Part shown: in pieces, positions 32,709-43,500 of the stretch
Numbering within the stretch: position 1 is the stretch's first letter
Layout of the letters: each line of letters begins with the position of its first letter
Assembly: GCA_018398805.1 (NCBI GenBank)
Contig: JAGFBZ010000738.1
Location: forward strand, 682,001 to 746,000
Reading direction: 5' to 3'
DNA from: Hirundichthys speculiger
Lineage: Eukaryota > Chordata > Actinopteri > Beloniformes > Exocoetidae
Length of the DNA stretch: 64,000 nucleotides
Notes under the pieces: model-generated
The model's database searches: none
Seen by the model: only the letters and a program-made list of their open reading frames with translations
What the model was told of the DNA's origin: nothing
Program-made: the position numbers and the translations under genes

Positions 32709-33240
32709 TAGGGCTGGGCAAGTTAACATGTTATTATTGCGTTAACGCATTAGTTTATTAACACCGACATTTATTTTATCGGGTGTTAACGCATGTTGCT
32801 CACATGCTTTTGTTTTGAAAAGTCTGTTTCTGGCTGTTGCGGAACCGGAAAATAATTGCAGGTAAACATGCCAAAAAAAGCTAAAACAGACATGGAGAAC
32901 GGTAAAAAATCTGTGAACTTTACAGTTCAGGTGTCAACTCAGGTAGCAATATTAACAATTCTGTCAAAAAAAAAAAAAAAAAATTCTGGACTGCAACAAA
33001 ACTTTTGTGCCATTTCTCCATTTATGATCAGATCTGCTCCATGTGTTCACTGTCCTGCTGTTCTCTAGCTGGTTACTGCAGTGCAGCTCCAGCTAGTGGC
33101 ACAGATGTGTAATGACAACAGAAAGTCCAGTCCTCCATTATAAAACAAATTCAGTCTTGTGGCCCGTTTTTTAATTTTGTATTTTTGATCCAAGTCTAAA
33201 ATTGAAATATAAAAAAACCAGGCAGTTTTTGTGTGTGTGT
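32709..33240 (+). mobile_element. 5' part of a hAT-type DNA transposon
   Basis: Starts AGGGCTGGGCAAGTTAAC followed by TTGCGTTAACGCATTA, the familiar terminus of a hAT family in fish. The internal part at 33145-33225 is closely similar to 58846-58930. The other end is probably at 35055-35165. Confidence 0.65.
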
Positions 33241-34000
33241 GTTAGTTTAACCCTCCTGTTATGTTCGTTTCTCAGGAACAGCAATTATGTTCCCGAGTCA
33301 GTTTAATCCGGGGCACGTTTGATCATCCAAAAGTGTCTCAAAACTAAACACTCCCAATAAACACTGTTTATATATCATTATTAACTCCATCACTAACTAT
33401 TTCAGTCAATATTTAGTGCATATATTCTCTTTACTTTTCACAGATCATGGTTCAATGAAAATAATTCACTCGTTTTTTAATTTAATGAATATTAAAACAT
33501 TTTTTAAATGTGCATTGGAAAGACCTGTCTATAAAATAGATTCAATAATAGTTCAATAGTTCAATCTGACATTGACTTTCTTGTAATTATTTTATTTTTT
33601 GAACTTTTCTTTTTGGGGTGATGCTGATAAATTAACACAAGAAAACCTCATCTTCAGGGTCAAAGTGACCAGCTGGATTAAAATCAAAATCTACTGGATT
33701 TACAATGAAAGATAATTTAAGAATTGTTTTTCAACCATAAATTAATAAAAAAAAATATAAAAAATCTAAATAACAGATTAACAATATGAACATGGTGTGT
33801 ATATATGTGTGTATCTGAGTCTCCACAGACTCACAAGTGACACGTCATCACATTGTGACAATAAATGCGACACAATGTGTAGAACAGAAATCCCATAATC
33901 TAACCCCCTTGTTCCTGTTCAGGGTCACGGTCTGCTGGAGTTCTTGTTCCTGCTGACTTATAGTTCCATCCTCTGTCCATCCTGGGGTCCATCCTCCATT
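33241..34000. other. AT-rich intergenic stretch
   Basis: No gene or array is visible. It is probably decayed interior of the hAT element or older intergenic DNA. Confidence 0.4.
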
Positions 34001-34009
34001 TGTGTTTGA

Positions 34010-34424
34010 GGTGCCGACTGGCGTGGTGATCGGCGACCTGGCCATCTCATCCCAGTGCTGCTACCTCAATCTGTTTATGTTTATATGGTCATTATATTTA
34101 GTCATTTGTGTGCTCTCCTCTCTCTGTCCTGTCTCCCCTCTTTTCTTTCTTTATCCAGCTGGTCTTTATCAGGAAGGTTCCTCCATATGATCCAGGTCCT
34201 GGTTCAGGTTTCTTCCTCTTAAAGTGGAGTTTTTTCCTTGCCACTGTTTGGCTTAAAGGTTTTTTCTTCTTCCTCTGTGAGAGTTTTTTACCTGCCATTA
34301 TCCTTGATTAGGATTTAATATTATAATTTTAGTTAATGATATTTGCTCGGGGGTCATGTTTTGGGTCTCTGTAAAGCGACAACTGAAATTGTAACAGACA
34401 CTATACAAATAAAATTGAATTGAA
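34010..34424 (+). mobile_element. L2 LINE 3' tail (inverted-repeat arm B)
   Basis: Plus-strand copy of the same L2 3' end, with the blocks CATATGATCCAGGTCCTGG, CCACTGTTTGGCTTAAAGG and GCTCGGGGGTCATG, ending ATAAAATTGAATTGAAC. Confidence 0.87.
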
Positions 34425-34499
34425 CTCTTACCTCTGAATGCAACAGTTAAAACAAGTAAATATGCAGTAACTATTTCAGAATTAATTTTGCTGTGAGAA

Positions 34500-34690
34500 T
34501 TGCTTTTACCTGAGGAAACACTGGAGAGTTTTGTCCTGGTTGATGCAAAGATGCTTAGTCGAGTTTTTTCCCAACTGAACCCAACAACCTGCCTTTTAGA
34601 TCCAATTCCCACATCACTGTTAAAATCATTTTATAGTTTCTTTGAGTGTGAGCTTTTAAATATTGTAAATTTGCTGTGGCCTCTCTGGAT
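34500..34690 (+). mobile_element. L2 LINE ORF2 linker fragment
   Basis: Encodes LESFVLVDAKMLSRVFSQLN and then PTTCLLDPIPTSLLK in one frame, the region just upstream of the L2 reverse transcriptase. Confidence 0.8.
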
Positions 34691-35054
34691 GTGGGTGGGC
34701 TGGCTCCTGGGTGAATAGATCCCCAAATTATCGTTACTTCAGACAGCAGTGCCAAGCCAGGTGTTTTGATATTTGTTTTGATATTTATTTATTAAATAGA
34801 AGTAATTTATCCTCCTTTTTTTTTTTTTTTAAAGAGACAAAAAAGAGGGAGTTTTGTTATGTTTGTGGTGCATGGGGGGGTGAGGGGTAATGGGAGGATG
34901 GTTTTGCGATTTTGGGATGTGTGACGGCTTTTATTTTGTTTTAATGTGCATTGTTTTTTTTTATCATTATCATTATTTTATTATTTTAAATTTTTTTTAA
35001 TGTAAAGCACTTTGTGTTGCCTGAGGGCATGAAAAGTGCTCTATAAATAAAGTA
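34691..35054. other. AT-rich intergenic stretch
   Basis: Contains TTATTATTTTAAATTTTTTTTAATG and a GTAAAGCACTTTGTGTTGCC motif at about 35003, followed by CTATAAATAAAG, which is the end of another LINE tail. No gene is seen. Confidence 0.45.
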
Positions 35055-35165
35055 TGATTTGATTTTAATTTGATATGGTAGCAGAACATTTAAATAAAAG
35101 TGACCTTTACACTTCTTTTAAATTCATTATTTGATTTTGCGTATACAATGTGATTAATTGTGATT
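35055..35165 (+). mobile_element. probable 3' portion of the hAT element
   Basis: GTGATTAATTGTGATTAATT near 35150 is the usual sequence close to the far terminus of the hAT family whose start is at 32709. The terminus itself is replaced by the 15-bp array. Confidence 0.5.
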
Positions 35166-36800
35166 AATTAACTTTGATGGACGTAACTTTGAATGTAGGT
35201 AACTTTGATTGACGCTGTCATATCATAATCTCTGGAGATTCTTTTTATTCTTTATTATTACTTATTTTCCATTGTTACATTCTCTCTTAACACTCCTAAG
35301 GAAGAAATCCATTATAAAATTAAATTTAGTATGAAAAAATGCTTAGTGTTAATTCTAGGTTATTTTAATTTTGATGGAAGTTACTTTGATGGCCGTAACT
35401 TTGATGGAGGTAACTTTAATGGAGGTAACTTTGATGTAGGTAACTTTGATGGACGTAACTTTGATGTAGGTAACTTTGATGGAGGTAACTTTGATGTAGG
35501 TAACTTTGATGGACGTAACTTTGATGTAGGTAACTTTGATGGATGTAACTTTGATGTAGGTAACTTTGATGAGGTAACTTTGATGGACGTAACTTTGATG
35601 TAGGTAACTTTGATGGACGTAACTTTAATTGAGGTAACTTTGATGGATGTAACTTTGATGGATGTAACTTTGATGTAGGTAACTTTGATGGAGGTAACTT
35701 TGATGGACGTAACTTTGATGGAGGTAACTTTGATGGACGTAACTTTGATGTAGGTAACTTTGATGGATGTAACTTTGATGTAGGTAACTTTGATGGAGGT
35801 AACTTTGATGTAGGTAACTTTGATGGACGTAACTTTGATGTAGGTAACTTTGATGGACGTAACTTTGATGAGGTACTTTGTGTAACTTTGATGGGTACTT
35901 TGATGGTAACTTTGATGTAGGTAACTTTGATGTAGGTAACTTTGATGGACGTAACTTTGATGTAGGTAACTTTGATGGAGGTAACTTTGATGTAGGTAAC
36001 TTTGATGTAGGTAACTTTGATGGAGGTAACTTTAATGGAGGTAACTTTGATGTAGGTAACTTTGATGGACGTAACTTTGATGTAGGTAACTTTGATGGAG
36101 GTAACTTTGATGTAGGTAACTTTGATGGAGGTAACTTTGATGTAGGTAACTTTGATGGACGTAACTTTAATTGAGGTAACTTTGATGGACGTAACTTTGA
36201 TGTAGGTAACTTTGATGGATGTAACTTTGATGGATGTAACTTTGATGTATGTAACTTTGATGTAGGTAACTTTGATGTAACTTTGATGTAGTACTTTGAT
36301 GGGTAACTTTGATGGTAACTTTGTAACTTTGATGTAGTAACTTTGATGGACGTAACTTTGATGTAGGTAACTTTGATGGACGTAACTTTGATGTAGGTAA
36401 CTTTGATGGATGTAACTTTGATGTAACTTTGATGTAGGTAACTTTGATGTAGGTAACTTTGATGTAGGTAACTTTGATGGACGTAACTTTGATGTAGGTA
36501 ACTTTGATGGACGTAACTTTAATTGAGGTAACTTTGATGGACGTAACTTTAATGTAGGTAACTTTGATGGATGTAACTTTGATGTAGGTAACTTTGATGT
36601 AGGTAACTTTGATGAATGTAACTTTGATGTAGGTAACTTTGATGGAGGTAACTTTGATGGACGTAACTTTGATGTAGGTAACTGATGGATGTAACTTTGA
36701 TGTAGGTAACTTTGATAGAGGTAACTGATGTAGGTAACTTTGATGGAGGTAACTTTGATGGACACAACTTTGATGTACGTAACTTTGATGTAGGTAACTT
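35166..36800 (+). repeat. 15-bp minisatellite (AACTTTGATGTAGGT type)
   Basis: About 100 copies of AACTTTGATGKARGT, often as 30-bp dimers, in the snapc4-entr1 intergenic space. A non-repeat block of about 170 bp interrupts it at 35199-35368 and recurs after it at 36803-36969. The 466-codon minus-strand frame (SKLPTSKLHPSKL) is an artefact of the period. Confidence 0.96.
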
Positions 36801-36969
36801 TGATTGACGCTGTCATGTCATAATCTCTGGTGTTTCTTTTTATTCTTTATTATTATTTCTTTTCTGTTGTTACATTCTCTCTTAACACTCCTAAGGAAGA
36901 AATCCATTATTAAATTAAATTTAGTATGAAAAAATGCTTAGTGTTAATTTTAGGTTATTTTAATTTTGC
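35199..36969 (+). repeat. 170-bp direct repeats flanking the 15-bp array
   Basis: Blocks at 35199-35368 and 36803-36969 both run from GATTGACGCTGTCAT to GGTTATTTTAATTTTG and differ at only a few positions. Both are preceded by AACTTTGATG units, so array plus block were duplicated together. Confidence 0.9.
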
Positions 36970-37124
36970 TCTGAGTTAGACCACCTGCACAGAAATAATC
37001 TATTTGAACTTTTTCAGCCAGTTCAGAATAGAAGAGAACAGTTTGATGTTTCTATTCACTGTGTCGTTTCTACTGTTTCTCTTTCCTCATTAATTATAAT
37101 AATTAGACTGCTCATTCAAAACTC

Positions 37125-37130
37125 TTTATT
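37125..37130 (-). other. entr1: entr1 poly(A) signal AATAAA
   Basis: AATAAA on the minus strand, about 270 bp after the entr1 stop codon. It is the nearest canonical signal, so the 3' UTR is about 37110-37397. Confidence 0.7.
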
Positions 37131-37397
37131 CAAATGTGGCATTTTAAAACGGGACAGTTTCAGGACGACACCTGAACACTGAGACAAGATCAAACAGATT
37201 CATCCCCCTGTGGAGAACATCCACACCAGTTTATTCTGACGATGATCACGTCCTTCACCAGCATCCTTCACCAGCGTCCTTCACCAGCGTCCTTCACCGC
37301 CATCTCTGCTCCTCCAGAATAAAACATCTGAGATGGGACGGACTGACACCTGCTGACCTCACGGGTCATCTCCATGACAACCACGGCCTCCCGTCTG

Positions 37398-37521
37398 TCA
37401 GAGGGCGGAGGTCTGAGGAGATCCAGGAGTTGAGGGATCCACGTCCACGGAGGAGATCTTATCGATGGACTGCAGGAGCTGAGAGACCAGATGGAGGGTC
37501 TGTGCTTCCCCCAGCAGCTGC
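37398..37521 (-). CDS. entr1: entr1 exon 10 (last coding)
   Basis: Acceptor GTGTCCAG; encodes QLLGEAQTLHLVSQLLQSID and onward to SPQTSAL, TGA at 37398-37400. This is the conserved C-terminal helix of ENTR1. Confidence 0.95.
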
Positions 37522-40500
37522 CTGGACACACACAGGGGACATTTGGATCTGGTCCAGGTCTACAGTATAGAACCTGATCATCTGGATCTGCTCCACAGCT
37601 ACGGTCTAGAACCTGATCATCTGGACCTGGTCCTCAGCTACGGTCTAGAACCTGATCATCTGGATCTGGTCCAGGTCTACGGTCTAGAACCTGATCCTCT
37701 GGATCTGGTCCTCAGCTACGGTCTAGAACCTGATCCTCTGGATCTGCTCCACAGCTACGGTCTAGAACCTGATCCTCTGGATCTGGTCCTCAGCTACGGT
37801 CTAGAACCTGATCATCTGGATCTGGTCCTCAGCTATGGACTAGAACCTGATCATCTGGATCTGGTCCTGGTCTACGGTCTAGAACCTGATCATCTGGATC
37901 TGGTCCAGGTCTACGGACTAGAACCTGATCATCTGGATCTGGTCCTGGTCTACGGTCTAGAACCTGATCATCTGGATATGGTCCAGGTCTACTGTCTTGA
38001 ACCTGATCATCTGGATCTGGTCCAGGTCTACGGACTAGAACCTGATCATCTGGATCTGGTCCTCAGCTACGACCAGATCCAGACCTGATCGTCTGGATCT
38101 GGTCCTCAGCTACGGTCTAGAACCTGATCATCTGGATCTGGTCCATGTCTACTGTGTAGAACCTGATCATCTGGATCTGGTCCTCAGCTATGGTCTAGAA
38201 CCTGATCATCTGGATCTGGTCCAGGTCTACGGTCTAGAACCTGATCATCTGGATCTGGTCCTCAGCTACGGTCTAGAACCTGATCATCTGGATCTGGTCC
38301 TCAGCTACAGTCTAGAACCTGATCATCTGTATCTGGTTCAGGTCTACGGTCTAGAAAGTGATCATCTGGATCTGGTCCAGGTCTACGGTCTAGAACATTT
38401 CTGCTCTGTGTGCATGTGTGTGTGATGGCAGGTACTGACCGGATGGAGGAGTGGGCGTGGCTCGCAGACCTGTTCAGGTACTCGGACGCCACCTGAGCGT
38501 TTTGTCTCATTGTCGTGATGACCAGAGACTCTGCTGCCTTCAGACTGTTGTTTTCTGAACGCAGAGTCTCCACCTCCACCTGGAACACAAACACCTTCAT
38601 GCAGTCACAACGCTCTCAAACTCTCAGGACCTGATGGAGGTCCAGTGGTCTGAACCAGACAGAGGAACAAGGCTACAGCTGTCCCCCTGCTGGGTTCTGG
38701 TCCATGTCCATATGCTTCAAAGCTCCATCTTCCTCACCCCCTAACCCCAACCCCAACCCAAACCACAACCCTATCAAATCCAGCCCTGTCCTGGGAGCTG
38801 CTGGTCCCACATCACAACATCATCAGGTGTTGCTGCCAGGACAGTTCCTGGCTTTTCAGAGGCCCAGAGCAGAACCTGACTGCAGGAACCTGATTTCTAA
38901 AACCCCAGGTGATGGGCCAGTTCAAAGCCTTGAAGATCTGTGGGGGTTTTTTTTTGTTGTTTTTTTTTTTACCTTTGTTTATACAGGTAAGACACATTGA
39001 GATCAAGATCTAATTTTCAAGTGTGACCTGTTCAATAATAAATCACAATGAAATACATATAAAACTATCAATATAGTTATATATAAAAAATATAAAAAAA
39101 AGTGGTGATGCACTAAAGTGTTACACTTTACCAGGAGTCAAGTTCAGATGGAAATGAACCTAGATTTGTGAACACGGTGCTGGTCCAAGGTGACCTCAGA
39201 AATGTTCCTCTGGACTTCCGGTGGGCACGCAGGCAAGATGGCAGGCTGACCTAACGCTCTCCCCAAGACACGGATTATTTCCCCAGATTCAAGTGCTTAA
39301 ATAAGGCAATATAGCTGTTATACTAAGGAAGGGGACAAACTAGCAAAGCTAAAAGAAAAATGAACACAAGATCCGGAAAGTTTGATAAAATGTCCACGGA
39401 GAGCGATGCCGACGCTAATGCTAGCTCACCTAGCCCAGCAGCACCTGACCCAGCTGAAGCCAGCCTGCTAGCTAGCATTCACACTGAGATCAAGGCGATG
39501 CGCTCTGATGTGAGGAACGAACTTCATTCATTCCGGTCTACATTGAGGGAGGACGTGAAGAAGGAGCTGACTGAACTGCGAGAAGAGATTAATCAGGCCC
39601 TGGGAGATATTAGGGGGGACTTAAAAAGCACAACAACGCGAGTCGAGGAAGCTGAACAGCGTATAGCCGATCTGGAGGAGCGCAGCCTTGACCTCGAGGA
39701 CTCGCTCCGACAAATGCAGCAGAAACAAGAAATCATGCAAGTAAAAGTGACAGACCTGGAGGCTCGGTCACGACGGAACAACATCCGCGTTTATGGGATA
39801 CCTGAAGGTGAGGAGGAAAACAATGTGACGGACTTTATGGATAAACTACTGAAGTCAGAGCTGGCCACCCCCGGCGAGCTCGACCTGAAAATACAGCGCT
39901 GCCACAGAGCTCTGGGTCCGCGACCGCCACGGGAAGCTCCGCCGCGCTCCATAGTGATTAACTTCCAGGAGTATAAAACTAAAGATCTGATCCTGTCGTT
40001 AGCCTGGAAGAAGAAGGAGGTATTTTACAAAGACACAAGGGTTTATTTTGACCACGATTACCCGGCGGAGATAGTTAAAAAAAGAAGAGAATATGCAGCA
40101 ATAAGGAGAGTGCTGAAGGAGAAGGGTGTGCGATTCCAGACTCCCCCGCCGGCGAAGCTCAAAGTTTTTCTGGACGGCGGACCCAGGATCTATAACGACG
40201 CGAGAGAAGCCGCTGACGACCTGCGGAAAAGAGGGTTCCCCATCAACCATAACGAGCCCGGTCCAGCTCCAGCACTTCGCACTACTGAGTGGGAGAGGGC
40301 CGGAGACAAGCGCCGTCAACGAGCATCCCACCCAGAGCAGATACGGGAGAGGACAGGAGACCTGACCCCGGCGCCAGGGTTTGAACGTGTCTTAATCCCC
40401 TCAACCCCGTCAGGTGAATTGACAATTAGACTCATAACAACTGTTATCCTCTCCCCCCTCTTTTATTTATTTATTTTTTCACTCTATTTCCTCTCGCTGA

Positions 40501-43500
40501 CTTATATTCTTACTTTTAGCTTCACATAAGCAGATTTGCTGTAAAGGGGAGAGTGGTCTGGTGGAAAGACTGCTACTGTAGTATATTATGACAACCGAAG
40601 TAACTTTTGTGACTTCTAGTTCAAAGAGGGGCCCTTTTGTTGAATTAGGCTTTCCCCTCAGTTTTAAAGAGCATGTAAGTTCTCTTGTTGTGGAAGCCAA
40701 TTTGTTGTTCACTCATTGTGTTCTGTATTGTTTATATTTCATTAGTTGTCTTTGCCCAAGTTTTAGGGTAACGTGTTACAGGTTGCGACAGGCTGTTACT
40801 GACTCAAAGAAACAAAGCAAATGGATTATCAGGAATATAAGATAATAACACTAAATGTGAATGGGTTACATAATCCAGTGAAAAGGAGCAAAGTTATTGC
40901 TAAAATCAAAAGGGAAAATATTCAAGTGGCTTTTGGCAAGAGACACATCTCTCTAACTCAGAACATGAAAAATTAAAAAAGATGGGGTTTACTAACACAT
41001 TTTATTCGTCTCATAAATCTGGACGCAAAAGGGGAGTGGCAATTTTGCTCTCAAACAAGTTACACTTCCAATTAACTGCCCAAATTAAAGACAAGGAGGG
41101 TCGCTATATTTTAGTCAAAGGCAAGATCGACCACAAAGAAATCACTCTATTTAATGTATATATGCCACCAGGGCATGACAGATCATTTATTAAGAAAATA
41201 TTCAATTTATTAGCCCTAGAGTCCTCGGGAACCTTAATCTGTGGTGGTGACTTTAATATCCAATTGCAACCCAAACTTGACTCATCAAATCTACACAAAA
41301 GGAGAAACCGAAACTCAGTATACATGCGGAAGATGTTAAGGGAATTTGGTATGATAGATATATGGAGGGACTTACACCCTACAGAAAAACATTTCACCTA
41401 CTACTCCCCTTGCCATGCAGAATATTCTAGATTGGACTATTTCTTTATTTCAGCTACAGACAGACATAGAATAAGTAAATGCAAGATAGGTGTTAGAGAC
41501 GTCTCAGACCATTCAGGAGTATACCTTTCTCTGCATCTAAATAACAAAAGAAAGAATACCCTATGGAGGCTCAATACTAGCTTGTTGAACGACAGAGTTT
41601 GCAAGGAATATATAAAGAAAGAGTTAAAAGATTACTTGCAAAATAATGACGATGGAACAGTATCACCAAATGTCCTGTGGGATGCCTGGAAGGCAGTTCT
41701 TAGGGGCAAACTCATAGCCTTCTCATCCCATAGGAAAAAGGAGAAACATAAACAATTAGTGGAGCTGCAGTCAAAACTCAGGAACCTGGAAATTCAACAC
41801 TCAACTCAAAGGGACCCTCAAATTTGGACCCAATTAAAACGTGTTCAACAAGAAATAAATCTGATCTATGATGAAGAAAATGAGAAAAAAATGAGGTTTA
41901 TTAAACAAAAATATTATGAAACTGGCCCAAAGGCGATGAAACTTCTATCTTGGAGGCTACGTAAGCAACACGCAGAAAGAACAATTTATAAAATAAGAAA
42001 CCCAAAGAACAATCAAATTTGCCAAAAGCTAGAGGAAATCCAACAAGCTTTTGAAGCCTACTATAAGGATTTATACACTCAGCCTGACAAAGCTGCTGAC
42101 TCTGTAATTGATGAGTTTTTGTATTCTCTGGATCTTCCCTCTATAGGGGAAAATCAGAATGCTGTATTGACAGCTGAGATAACAACCGCTGAGCTGGCTA
42201 GTGCTATTTCTCGACTAAAGACCAACAAAACACCAGGGTCAGATGGATATCATAGTGAATGGTATAAAATATTCACACTTGAGTTGACGCCTCTACTTCT
42301 CAGATGCTTTAACCACACCCTTAAGGAAGGCCAGATGCCTCAATCATGGAGCGAGGCGGTAATATCAGTTATTTTAAAGGAAGGCAAAGACAAGGAAGAA
42401 TGTAGTTCTTATAGACCAATATCTATTTTGAATACAGATTATAAACTATTCGCTTCAATCATTGCCAAAAGGATAGAAAACATCGTCTCAGAAATGATAG
42501 ACCCCGACCAAACAGGCTTTGTCCGGGACAGACAAACACAGGACAATATTAGACGAACACTTCACTTGGTAGATTATGTGATTAAGAGAAATATTAGTGC
42601 AACACTGATTAGTTTAGATGCAGAGAAAGCCTTTGATTCCGTTGGATGGACTTTCCTTTACCAATTATTGCAACGTTTTGGTTTTAATGAGAAATCTGTT
42701 AATTGTATTAGATCACTTTACTCAAATCCCTCTGCCAGAATAAGAATCAATGGCCACTTAACTCAAAGCATCAAGTTAGAAAGAGGTTGTCTCCAGGGCT
42801 GCCCACTAAGCCCCGCCCTCTTTGCCCTCTTTATAGAGCCGTTAGCTCAGGCAATAAGGGAGGATTCGGGCATTAAGGGCGTTTCAATTAGAGACAATGA
42901 ATACAAAATAAGTCTATTCGCGGATGACATTTTGCTCACTTTGACTGATGTACAAAGAAGCGCACCTAAGTTGATGTCCCTTTTAAGACTGTTTGGCTCG
43001 TATTCTGGATATAAATTGAACACACATAAGACTCAGGTACTTACATATAATTTCACTCCGGATACTAACTTGAAAAATAGGTTTAATTTTAAATGGGATG
43101 CCCCTGCTATTAAATACCTGGGAGTTTGGATCCCGAAAGACATCTCCAAAATATATAACACAAATTATGACCCAGTTGTTAAGACAATCAAAGCAGACCT
43201 GGATAGATGGACTGTGCTGCCCCTAGATATGTCAAGTAGAATTGAAACGATAAAAATGAATGTCCTCCCTCGACTTCTGTACTTATTCCAGTCGCTTCCT
43301 GTAGAGGTCCCTCCTAAGGATTTTAAAGACTGGAATAGACTGATATCAAGATTTGTCTGGAATAGTAAGAAGCCCCGAATTAAATATAACATCTTACAGT
43401 TGCCTAAAGATGAGGGTGGACTTTCCTTACCATGTGTGGAGAGCTACTTTATCGCTGCCCAGCTAAGACCCCTAGTTTGTTGGTGTAATCCAAACTACTC

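Noticed and set aside
35416..36816. 466-codon minus-strand frame (SKLPTSKL repeats)
   Set aside because: Product of the 15-bp array; no start context, promoter or homology.
37543..38088. 181-codon YGLEPDHLDLV repeat frame
   Set aside because: 39-bp minisatellite within an entr1 intron, on the opposite strand to the gene.
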